Part shown: in pieces, positions 47,200-58,100 of the stretch
How positions within the stretch are numbered: the stretch's first letter is position 1
Layout: every line of letters begins with the position of its first letter
Origin: Marsupella aquatica
Taxonomy: Eukaryota; Marchantiophyta
Length of the DNA: 64,000 nt
Direction of reading: 5' to 3'
Assembly: GCA_973895155.1 (NCBI GenBank)
Contig: OZ316894.1
Location: 1,612,001-1,676,000 of the forward strand
Notes under the pieces: model-generated
Told to the model about the DNA's origin: nothing
Databases searched by the model: none
Seen by the model: the letters and a program-made list of their open reading frames with translations, nothing else
Program-made: the position numbers and the translations under genes

Positions 47200-47700
47200 A
47201 TGGCCTGGATTTTTTCAGCTGTACTACACATGCTCCATAGTGTGAAGTCTTTCATCATGGCCTTCATTGTGTTCCTTGTAGGGCCTCGTGACAATCTTGA
47301 AGTCCTCAAACCGGTCCATGACCCTAATGACCAGCCTGTTCTGGATTCAAAAATGATTTCTGGTGACAAGCTCATTCCAACCTTGGATGATGTTGAGGGG
47401 CAGGCTGAAGGGCAGAACATTGAGAGTACTTTGAAGGCATTCCATCTCCTCCCTCCCCTGCCTAACGATGTAGTCCTTGCCCATATTTGGCCAAGATTGT
47501 CAGTTCCGTGCCAATCCCAGGACATCATGTCCATTCGATGCATTAGTAAAGGCTGGAGAGCAGTGGTTGACGAATCAAATTATTGGAAGGCACTAGGGCC
47601 TCTACTGTCAGGGCCTGGCCCACGTCCTAAAGTGGTGGCTAGGAGGATGGGGTTTAGATGTTATGTTGGAATTAGGGGTTGGGTACCTTACACAGGATGA
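47200..47700 (+). CDS. F-box protein carried by element 3
   Basis: Residues about 84-135 read LPPLPNDVVLAHIWPRLSVP, then IMSIRCISKGWRAVVDESNY and WKAL. This is an F-box (LP.D.VL..I..RL....L...R.VSK.W...V....W). F-box proteins link substrates to SKP1-CUL1 ubiquitin ligases. The 166-residue frame has only about 30 residues after the box and no LRR or Kelch domain, so it is short. Its ATG lies one base after the DUF1917 stop, too close for independent plant genes. The true 5' exon border may be the acceptor TTGTAG at 47281, making the first 27 residues non-coding. Confidence 0.55.
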   Translation: MAWIFSAVLHMLHSVKSFIMAFIVFLVGPRDNLEVLKPVHDPNDQPVLDSKMISGDKLIPTLDDVEGQAEGQNIESTLKAFHLLPPLPNDVVLAHIWPRLSVPCQSQDIMSIRCISKGWRAVVDESNYWKALGPLLSGPGPRPKVVARRMGFRCYVGIRGWVPYTG

Positions 47701-47938
47701 CCATGTTATTCAACAAATCCTGTACATTACCAGTGATGAGTTCCGTCTCAATTTTGGCCCAGTTATGTAGGCAACAAGTTATTGTAATTTTTGTTCTTTT
47801 GTCTATAAAAATTGCTTTGTCACAGCATTACAATTGTGTCCATTATTGAAGCATGTGTATTGGTGAATGCAATGGCATTTTGGTATAAACGCTTTGTCTA
47901 TATGTTCTTCACGCTCAACTCCCCTCCACTGATCGAGC

Positions 47939-48983
47939 ATGTTGGTTATGTACATCATGCACTGTAGGATGCCAGAACCTCGTCCTAATCGCATTCGCAT
48001 GACTGGAATTCAAAGATTGGAGTCCATACTTGCTCGTGGGGAAGACTTGCCGTATGGTGCTCAAATACAAGCTCATGTCAGAACTCGACTCACATACATT
48101 CTGCCTGTTTTGGGCTCTTTCACCTATTTGGGTTGTGGACAGAAGATCCGAACCTCAACAAGACTGTGCAAAAGATCCACAGCTCCATCACGTTGTTTGG
48201 ATCTAGATGGTGGGCAGCACTCCTCAAGCCACAATGGTCCATGTGACAACCGAGACGTACAGGGCAACTTGGTTCTGGAGGTTTCGAGCAATCATTACTG
48301 ATGATGTGCAGGTCGTGGAGTGTGCAGTGTGGGATGTTGGCTCTGAAATTTTGAGGGTTGGACCTAATCCCTATGAAGCTGCACAATTCAGTGTCCTCCC
48401 TTTTGTGCAACAACGTGATCTTCTGCTCTCACGGATGCAGAACATCTGTGGCACATATTTCCTTTTTGATATCATATTTCAGCGGCCTGACGAAGAGTCA
48501 AATGATCCTACCTGGTTCATTGTTGGAATGACACGAACCAATGTAGGTCCATTTCATGCCAAACCCTCTGTCTCTAGAAAACAGGATGTGGGTCCGACAC
48601 CAACTTACTCCCCTGAGCATGAAATCCGTTATGTTGCAGACTGTGTACCAGCTTCCTCACGCCAGGAGTATGGGGCTCCAGCCATTGAAAATATTATCAG
48701 CCCAATCACAGTCACGACCCCAAATTTGCACCATGACAGTGATGATGGTGTACATGGTTTGGGTGATGCTTTGCATCGATTGGACATTGGTGTTGGTAGC
48801 AGTCATGAATGTCATGCACATGACTACACTCTTCACAACCTTCGGTCTAGATACTTGAGTCATCTTAGCAACTTGATTGAAAAGTGTGAGGACGAGCTAG
48901 AAGCAAAGGAGTTAGACGTGAGACAGTCAAAAGAGTATTTGGATGACTTACGTTCTGAGTACAACATGGTTCAGAATTTGTAG
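47939..48983 (+). pseudogene. OB-fold, RPA1 C-terminal-like protein carried by element 3 (frame break)
   Basis: The first frame (from 47939 or 47969) gives IRMTGIQRLESILARGEDLP and TYILPVLGSFTYLGCGQKI, ending in a partial zinc-binding Cys pair. After a change of frame, 48207-48983 gives YRATWFWRFRAIITDDVQVV, ECAVWDVGSEILRVGPNPYE and LSRMQNICGTYFLFDIIFQR. That pattern (Y+...I.D....V.C.VWD...E.L.G) is like the C-terminal OB fold of replication protein A large subunits and transposon-encoded RPA-like proteins. A C-terminal coiled coil follows (EKCEDELEAKELDVRQSKEY). RPA binds single-stranded DNA. The missing second Cys pair and the frame change mean it is either broken or has an intron I could not place. 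Confidence 0.45.
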
Positions 48984-49202
48984 ACTCTGATTAAAATTTG
49001 ATGAAAATAAAGAGAAACCTCACATTCTGCTTTGTCACAACATGTTTTGCTTTGTCACAGCATGTTCACACTCACTGAATGTCTTGTGAATATCATGTAT
49101 AGTGTGACCAACCAAAGTTTATGAAGCCATCCCTATATCCTACAGCTCCCTACTTTGTTGCGATTCCTCATACCATTGAGAGAAAGATATTTTGGGTGCT
49201 GG

Positions 49203-52118
49203 TCAACTATCCCAAATGATCCATTCAGACTCAATCTTGTCCCGCTCCATAGTGTGAATAGAGCAGACCCTCAAAAAATCAGCAGACCTATTCATGCGGA
49301 CCTGTGCTCTTTGGTTTGGGATAACACATCCTCGACGGTTATGCCCTGCCTGGCCACAAACACCACACTTGTGGTGTTGTTTGGCTGCAATGCGCTCAGA
49401 TGCAATGACTTGCTCAAATCTATACACAAACATGTGAAAATTAGCCTCCATTTAAGAGAATATGTATCAAGTCTGAACATGTCACATGTTGCAGTACTAT
49501 TTCATTCATATGTAAGTCATACCTTGATGCCATTCGCTTCAGTGACCTGGATGCCTTCTTCTTCGATGAAACAACAAGAGGTTGGAGACACTTTGAATCT
49601 TTATGTAATCCATCTAATGAAATTGGGGAAAGACTTATTGTCTAAGCCAATACCTGCAAGCCAAGCAAGACAACATCATGAATTTTTTACTACAAAAACT
49701 GGGAATTTCAAAAATGGTACATTATAAAAGTTTAGATTGTAATGGTGTCCCACTGACCTGTGATTTGGCCATCCAAATGTTGTCAATGTACACTTTTTCA
49801 TTTAAACCACGATTGTGGCAAAATTTAATAGCATGAACACATGGAAACCCCATCTCAGCCCAGTCCTTGCATTCACATTGTCGTGACTTCACATCTAGAG
49901 CCCATTGTCCTTGGGAATCACACATCAAAGCAGTAGTGGCTGATGATGGACGCTCCTCCACCCCACCTGCTTTAGTATACAATGTATTGAGCATCCATGT
50001 TGCATGTTGCGTCAAGCTATTATCACCTGCAGGCCAAGCTACAATGCACAAGTATCGAGGTTAATATAGATTCATTCATGCATCCGTAAGTAGGAGAATT
50101 AAATGTCTTACGATTTTAGTTACATCTTACTTGCTGCATCAACTGCTCTGCTGTAATGCTTGGTCATCGTGTAGTCCCAAAGTTCCTTGCATATTAGTAG
50201 TGCGGGCAGTTTGCGAATTGGTTTAATCACTCCATTTAAAATCTCCACCACGTTTGAGGTAGTATGACCCCACCTACATGATGAACACATACAGTAATAA
50301 AAAACCCAAGATCGTTTTGGTGAAAACAAATAACAGGAGTACTGTTGTGGAAACTGTGCATAGGCTATACCTTGGTGCTGGGAAGGCATGACGTGAGTAG
50401 AGCTGAGGGTCAATAGCTCGAATATATCGAATCCCAGCCTCTTGACGGTCATTTAGTGGTTGGTACTTGTTCAACATGCGGTCAAATTCGGATTTGCGGA
50501 CCTCACGAGCCAACTGAGCACTCAAAACAGAGACATATGAGTGGACATTTGACTAAACTTAGTGATATGCAGTGAAGAACTCACAGAAGGGGTTGGAATA
50601 GATGAATTGAGTAAAGGGGTTCAATCACATGTACCTTCATAAACCAGTCACCAAGTGCTTTGTCTGAGTTGGTTATGACATTTGCCCTAATGTGTCATGT
50701 ACAAAATGAGTGATGAATGTCACCCCAGATGGTTTGTACTGCTGGAATCAAACCTTTATCATGATCTGAGACAATGACAGTCTCACTCTCCATCCTCATT
50801 CTAGGATAGGCTCTATCAACATGAGCCATGAACCAAATCCAATTTTCCTTGTTCTCCACGCCAACAACAGCCCATGCTAGTAATAGAATATGGTTGTTAC
50901 AGTCAAAGGTTGTTGCCAGCAATATAATTATGGGAAATTCTCCTCCTGTTATGAAAACATGACATCAGTGATGCAGGTGCAGGTGCTAGTGGTGATAAAG
51001 TTGAGTAAAAAAAAGTTCAAGTCTTTGTCTTGTTACCTGTGTGCGTGGCATCCATCCCAACAAAGGGTCGAACATATATGGATGAAGGCATTTTGTGAAG
51101 ATGATGGTGCCATAAAAATTCTGCGAAATTGATTGTCAGATTCATATGTTTCGCACAATACGTGTGAGCCAGGGTCAGTATGTTTGACCTTAGCCACATA
51201 GGCTGGAATCATTTGGAAGGATGTGCCATGATCACCACCAAGCATTCAAATGACTGTCCGCCGTGCTCGCTGTGCAGTCCATACTGTAGTATCAGCAGAA
51301 TGGATGTCACGAATGTGCCCTCTGAGGTCTTTATTGGATGTGCTTGGGTTAACACGGATGCTTGACTGGACCTTTTCCTCCACCCATTGCCTCTTATGAG
51401 CACCATGTCTCCACTTGTGTTTAGATTGTGAACAGGTGTGGATAAGGTAGCTTTTTTGAATGCAAACTCTGCCACTTCCTTTCATGTGCCTCACATAAAT
51501 TTCAGCTTTGCATGAGTCCAAATCATTCACAACAAACCCTCTACACTTACCCATGAATCTGGTTTTATTCCTAGCAATTCTAGTGAAACTCCATCCTGCC
51601 TTGGCCTCATATTCATCCAATGCTCTATTAAAATCATTCCAAGTAACATATTGTTGCCCTTTTACCAGTTTCAGTTCCAACTCGGATGGTTGATGATTGT
51701 TCACAAATCCTGCGTGCCCCATGCCCCATGATTGCCAATGAAGTTAAATAGTGAATGCAGAAAGATTATATGCTGAAAACATGTATGTACGTGGTGGAGG
51801 TAGATAGGGTGTACCTGATTCTGCTGGATCCAACTCACAGTGCCACTCATCCTGGACAAGCTCACTGATATCAATACAAGGATTCTTCTCAGGGTTATCT
51901 CTGAATTCTGGATGGTCTTCACAGTCTGATTCAGAACCCAATGTCCATTCAGTATCGTGATTGCCATGAAATGTGGGTTCCGGGGTGGGTTCTGATTCTT
52001 TTTCGGAGTTGTCAGTACAATAATCAGAGTCAGAATCATTGGTGTCATAGGATGAACATTGCACATGTTCTTCAGTATGTGGCCAAGACCCTGAAGCTGA
52101 GAACTCTGGAGGGTCCAT
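49203..52118 (-). pseudogene. Mutator-like (MULE) transposase of element 3, decayed
   Basis: Exons on the minus strand: 52118-51815, 51709-51037, 50945-50635, about 50520-50371, 50273-50131, 50038-49758 and about 49418-49203. Order of domains: acidic N-terminus; MuDR N-terminal zinc domain (FTRIARNKTRFMGKCRGFVV, HTCSQSKHKWRH); VGMDATHTG (first Asp); TVIVSDHDKGLIPAVQTIWG (second Asp); CT-stop-HI (usual C.RH); WGHTTSNVVEILN; SWIM finger CECKDWAEMGFPCVH; and a CCHC knuckle CGVCGQAGHNRRGC. In-frame TGAs near 51246 and 50690 would be CGA before deamination, and a frameshift lies near 51075. The family catalyses excision and insertion with 9-bp target duplications, matching this element's flanks. 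This copy cannot be active. Confidence 0.82.
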
Positions 52119-53256
52119 GGTGTATCTGCAACTCGTTCAACCTGTGCATTATAAAGCACTCACATATTAATAACAATAACTTTGGTCACATCTAGGGTCC
52201 TTTGTGTGCAACACAGGTCACATTTTCATGCCAATCTCAAGCACGTTTAGTGTGTTCGGAGCATACCATAAGTCTATAACTGTGTTACACATACAGTAAA
52301 CAATTCGACATGTATGTGCTCTGAATTCTTACAAGGAAGGTCGGCAAAATTGATTTTGATGACCAGTAGTACTTGTCCTCCAGTGAACTGATGTGAAAAA
52401 GGTTCAGCCCATGAGCCGGACATCGGCAATCACATAGAGTTGAGCTTCTTCGTTCCACCAACATCTGCGATTCGTTACCCCAAGAAGCCAACATCCATTC
52501 AGATTGTGCTTGGGATCGAATAAGTACTCCTGCTCTTTCAGTTTCCAATCCGAATCCAAGTTGATTCAATCCAGGCCCTCATAAGTCCTCAATCGTAACT
52601 GCGGGGCATGCGTTTTGCTTCGAAGTACTCCCGGATTGGTGGTTTCAACACAAACTTATTCCACCTGCGATTTGGCAAGAACTCCTCCCGATGTACAATT
52701 CACAGCTCATTTGGCCACTTAAACCTGCAGCGCAGCGATGCAATCGACATTGAAATTTTTTGCTGTCAAATGCTTCCTTGACGAGCTTGCATCCTTCATG
52801 ATTGTTTTGCAAATTCAGCCTGGATTGAATGTGATAAAGCCTGAACACATTCGTTCGATTCTGCTAAGCTGATCGGGACTAGGGCATATCCCCTGCCATG
52901 CCAAGCTTTTCGCAAAACTGCTACTATGGTGGCCACATTTCCGTCACGAAGGGAGGCGATCCGCTAGCATACTTGGCAGCGACCTTCCGCGGGTTGAAGG
53001 AAGGACGGAAGGCCACATTTCCGTCACGAAGGGAGGCGATCCGCTAGCATACTTGGCAGCGACCTTCCGCGGGTTGAAGGAAGGACGGAAGGAAAACGAC
53101 TAAACGTACTTAACGTATGAACCATGGTTAGGTTCCAGTCATGAGCTCCCGGTAATCCATTTTGGGTGTCACTGGGTATTGTTGTGACACTGTCAACCTT
53201 ATGTGTCCATCCGGGTCGTCATCGCAAAAGTCTGTGTCTATATGGGCTTTAAGTTC
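52119..53256. other. Non-coding right arm of element 3
   Basis: Probable 5' region of the transposase gene. It contains an 80-bp tandem duplication and the right terminal inverted repeat. No other gene was recognised. Confidence 0.5.
52931..53090. repeat. 80-bp perfect tandem duplication
   Basis: Units 52931-53010 and 53011-53090 (start GGCCACATTTCCGTCACGAA) are identical and contain inverted CCTTCCGC/GGAAGG words. It lies about 165 bp inside the right end of element 3, a usual place for subterminal transposase-binding repeats. Confidence 0.95.
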
Positions 53257-53590
53257 CGGTTAGACAGAAAGTTTTTGAAATAAAAAAGAGACAAAAAAGT
53301 CTTTTCACATGTCGACATCCCTGCAGAACGACTGTATGCGTTGCTCAATGTCCCAGGAGTCGGATCTCGTGGAAGAACATGGCCGTGCCTGTTGGTCAAT
53401 CGATTGACTGAACGAACCATCTGTCGTATTGTCCAGTAGGAGAATCTTTAGTCTATTATTTATTAATACTTTGTGGGTCCGCCTGCGAGCAAAGGCTGCA
53501 GAGTGATGCTGAAAGATGAGGGAGGCTGGCGTGGTGTTGACGAAGTGCACTTCCTGTTGCTCCTGCAGGCTCTAGTACGAGAGATTCTTA
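53257..53590. repeat. R1 repeat module, copy B, last piece
   Basis: Begins with the duplicated CGGTTAGAC, then parallels 11288-11600 (AGTTTTTGAAA..., GTGTTGACGAAGTGCACTTC). It leads directly into the NLR-2 upstream region, as copy D leads into NLR-1. Confidence 0.8.
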
Positions 53591-55186
53591 GTTGAAAGGA
53601 AATCCATCGATCGAACAGAGAGTTCTCGGGACTTTGCACTGCATCTTCCGTAGTTCCATGAGGAAACTTATCCCCGAATTTATCCTTAATGATTGCAGCA
53701 CATTCGATGTCCAAACGTTGTAGCGAGATCCTTCTCCAAAGGGATGGCTATTGTACGAAGTCGGTGTGGCCTCCAAGACATAGCTCAGAGCACTCTGACA
53801 TGGTTTGCAGGTCTGCACCCTTTTCGTTTCGACACTCCAATGTCATAGAGTAGAAACTTCTCTGGGTATGGCAATGCTTCGATTGGGCCGGGGTGGCTCG
53901 ATCAGCCCGGGATACAGTAACTACAGTAGCTCGACAGTTAACTGGTCTTTCCTTCCTTCCCCACAACCGATATCTTAGAACTAGTAGATATACAGTGAAG
54001 CTGAAAACTTTCCTCTTGCACGAAGACTAAGTCTAACATTGTACTTGCGGCGGCCTTGCTACGGGCGCATCTCCTTACGAGTAGTCTTGGGTTGCATCTG
54101 TTTGTGCGGGTGTGGGTATTGGGGCCGCAGTTCGCTAGACAGGCGCTTGACCTTCTCTGCATCCAGATAGATTCTAGCTTTCAAAGTAATAAAATCTACT
54201 TAAGTTGAAAACTGTGTCGTGCTTGCAATTGAGAGTGGGTCGATTATAATTGCCGGTGCATATTGTTTAGAGCACTCTATGTGTGTGAGGGGTTGGGGGA
54301 CCGGGCTCTTGGTGAAGGGTGATATACACTTTGCAGTCTACAGACAATTTAATGGCGTCGAAGATCACAGTCATCCAGCATGGGTCCAAATTACCTTTTG
54401 CAGGCTCCTGCTGTCTCACGACAATCTAGGCGGATCTTGTGGCGTCCAAACTCTTCTCCAGGACTGCACAGCTGAAAGTAACCTGCTCCATTTGCTGTCG
54501 CTCCACCGATTGGGCTGGAAAGCACGGCTGAACTTGATTAGTGTGCAATTGGGACGGATGATATCGGACATCGGCTATATCGTTCTATACCTAGATCTAG
54601 ACGGTCAGCATTTGATGTATGCTCGATCCTACACCACTAGTGCCGCTCCAGTTTTCAGTCGCTATGATTCGAGGTCTCGCAAATTCATAGCCGTGCTAGG
54701 CATCACCTGGCCTTGATGATCCTTGTGACCCTTGTATATGCCAACCATACCCAATTTCTCCAAGCTCTCTTGGAACCTTTGATCTGATTAAGTGTCACTC
54801 TGAATCTGTGGAACAGATGAGCATTTCACTGGCTCTTGGAAGTGGTGAGGACAACTCTTGTTGGGTTAGTAATGGTTCAACTCAACAGGGGTTCTCCCTG
54901 AATCATGAGGATGCAGCATTGCTCAAATATTAAGGACACATAACTCCGGCGACGAACTGAGTACGCGGGTAAGGCCACTCCACGAAGAAATACATTTTTT
55001 CTGCAAGACATTCATGTCCAATGGTAGTAGCGAATTCGTTTTCCAAACGACATCGCTATAATTATGCAGTTTCGGTGGCCTCACAGACATAGCAGCGACG
55101 TTAATGTGTGAAGGCCTCCGAGCTTAGATACTGTTATCGTAATCGCTGACGGCTTTCTAATCCGTGTCTGGTCGGACTGCAGATTC
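53591..55186 (+). promoter_or_regulatory. Upstream region of NLR-2
   Basis: Patchy homology to 14000-15262. A 165-codon frame at 54219-54716 has no recognisable domain. Its last third is shared with the NLR-1 flank at 15000-15170, where it is not open, so I do not call it a gene. No defined promoter element can be assigned. Confidence 0.4.
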
Positions 55187-58100
55187 ATGGCGGTGGTAAG
55201 TGAAGTCGTTGCAGTATGCAGTTCAATCCTCGGCATTGTGTCAAAGATCGACAATGTCAAGGAAGACTGGTTCACTGCATCAGCCGAGTACAAAAGTGAA
55301 GCGGAAATCCTCCGCTCAAGGCTTAGCTCCTACGAGGAGCAAGTCCGCATCCATCAGCAACCAGTGGACAGTACTATGATGAAGACTTTGAAGAGAGCCG
55401 AATCAACACTGAAGAGGGCGGAAGCAAGATTGAAGGGCCTGGAGACAAGCGTCAACAGCAACCAGTGCTGTTCGCAAATCTGGTGGTTGTATGCAAAGGT
55501 GACCATGACCCTTTTCCCAGAGAAATTAGAGTGCACATTGAAGAAGGTGAACCAGGACCTTGATGGCATCCCCAAAATACTCAAGGACGAACAGGAACTC
55601 TCTGGTCTACTGCGAGAAGCAGGCAAGAATCGAGCCATCTCTACAGTTGTCCACGATAACGATAATAAATATGTGCCAATAGAAAAGTCACAGTCTGCGG
55701 TCATTCAAGCCATCGAAGATTCTGATGGCCCTCCCATGATACTACTGCATGGTGGAGTAGGTAAAGGCAAATCTACTCTTGCCAGATACATGTGTGAGCG
55801 CTACGGGCCATTTGGAGAAAAAAAAGGCGTCTTTGATCACGTGATTGTGGTGTCGTGTGCTAATAGTTCCATATCTGATCTCGCCACCAAGCAATATGAA
55901 ATATTGGAGCAGCTTTCTCCCACGAGTTTAACCGAGGAAAGCAGTTCAAAATCTGGAACTGGAAAATCTGGGGAGAGTGTGGGCTCAAAATCTAGAATTG
56001 CAAGAGCTCTCCAAAATTTCTTCATTGGCAAGAAGATTCTGATGGTCTTAGACGACGTTTCAGATAAGGGATTTCTGTACAAAATGTGGGAGGCTGCGAG
56101 AGATGGTAAAGATGATAAGATCCTCATCACTTCCCAATGGTCCAACATATGCGACGACTTTAAACATGACTCTTTGCTTATTACGATGGAAGATCCTACC
56201 AAAGAGGAAGCGAGGCAAATCCTTGCTTCTCTTGTGGGGCTGGAGAGTAATAGAATTCCTGAGAATATACAGGTTAGTTCCTCGAGCACATTTCACCCCG
56301 GTCGTTTATTGTGGAGGTACTTGTTTTGTTAAGTTGTCTGCTGTACATCTGTCTAATGTCTACTAACTAGATTTAGTCCTTACTGTATGTTTTATCTTTG
56401 TATACAGGGGATAGCAGATGAGATGATCAAAGCGACAGCGGGAAATCCATTAGCTTTGGCATGTTTGGCAAGTAACTTTGCTTATGTAAAGGATGCTAAA
56501 GATAAAACAAAGAAGCGGGATTGGCAAGCTGCTTGGAGAGAGTTATCTCAGTTGCTAGGCAATAAAGCGATGGCTATCGTGGCAGGGCAGAATAGTGAGA
56601 CTGCCGCTAGAAGCCTGTGGGGTGCCATGAAGATTTGTATAGAATCTCTTCAAACAGAGGGTGCAAAACGCACACTCTTCTTGATGTATGCATGTAAAGG
56701 AGAATCGGTTCCTGAAGAGGTCCTGCGGATTTTGTGTGCTGGTATGAAGATGTCAAATTCTATTTTCAAGAGGTCCATAGATGAATTGCGCATGCGAGAG
56801 CTACTGAAACCTACAACGGATACATTAGCATGGAAGATGAATTTGGGGAACGGACCAAATGACGAAGTGTCTCCTGCATGGTCCATACAGTCTTTAGTGA
56901 AGCTCTATATGGAACGGGATGTGGTAGGGAAACAGGAAATGAGGGCAGTGATTGGGGCATTGGTTGGTGATGACCAGTTTCCACCTGAGTCAAGCACCAA
57001 ATACAAGGTACACGACTATGAAACCGAAATATTGGAGATTGCAACCGGGACTGAAACAGCAACCGTGGAGAGTGATGAGGTGAGAGTTACAATTGCTCTC
57101 TGTGCTCTGTACTTTGACCGCCGCCATACCGATCAAGGCGTGACTCAAGCCGTGGCTAAGGCTTCCAAAACATCCAATATTGAAGACGCTGAAGACAACA
57201 TTAATGATCTGAGGAGGAAGGCGATTGAGCCGTTGATATGGCTGCTCGACAAGCCTGAAGAGGACGACGAATGGACAGAAATGGATAAATGCTGTGTGAG
57301 GAAGGTACTGTCCTGTCCCCCTTGAGTATGTTCTTTCCTTTGTAACTTACGTCAGTCCGAATTGAAGTTAGAGAATCATTCGAGTGACTTTTATACTTGG
57401 GTACTCACAGATCATGTTTGCGCATGACCGATTGAGTCAACTTTTAATAGCCATACTTCAGCTATTCTTCGCAACTTGGCACTTCTTTTGAAAACCAAAA
57501 GGACGGTCCTCTGTAAAATATACAATGTCAACTTTTACAGTGAAAGTAGTGTTTGATAGCACGTGGCTGAGTGGTAAATGCAAGTAACATTTATCTTGTA
57601 ACTCTATTGGACAGAATAACTATTCAAATTCTATATGTGATAGTTTTGAAAGTCTAAGTGCGAGTCTTGGAAGATTGATTTCTTATTGTAGTTGAACAGC
57701 CATGTGTCTTAGTGAGGTTTTCCTTTCTCTTCGACAGGAGTTCTTATCTACATTCATCTAATCGAGGTTGTCTGCAATTATATATTGTCACTGAATTGTT
57801 TTAGAATTGTAAATCACTTTCTTTGCAGGTTGTTCTTGACTACATATGCAAGCGCCAGCTAGATAACGAGAACATCACTTACCTCTTGAAGTTGGCCCCT
57901 TGTCCTTCTGCACAGTTGGCCACTCTTGAGGCTATCATTCACATAACACGGATAGAAGAAACGCCCCTGCTCAACGTAAACACAATCAGCTTTTTGCAAG
58001 CTGTAGTTGACCTTATGAACTTGAAGGAAGGTTTCCGCACCAGTGTCCAAGAAGCAGCCTCTTTAGCCCTGTCTCGTCTTTGTGTGAAGGCCGCGTACGA

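Larger units (their letters stand above)
45287..53256. mobile_element. Element 3: 8-kb Mutator-like element carrying three extra genes
   Basis: The ends are 33-bp perfect inverted repeats (GAACTTAAAGCCCATATAGA and 13 more bases, 45287-45319 and 53224-53256). Imperfect similarity continues inward (GGATGGACACA on both sides). The 9-bp direct repeat CGGTTAGAC flanks it (45278-45286 and 53257-53265), the duplication length typical of Mutator elements. R1 copy A shows the filled-in target (GGTTAGAC, 11280-11287). Inside are a minus-strand MULE transposase and, on the plus strand, DUF1917-like, F-box and OB-fold genes. Carrying several non-transposase genes is known for MULEs (Pack-MULEs, VANDALs). 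Confidence 0.88.

Noticed and set aside
54219-54716. 165-residue frame upstream of NLR-2
   Set aside because: No recognisable domain, and the homologous part near NLR-1 is closed by stops.
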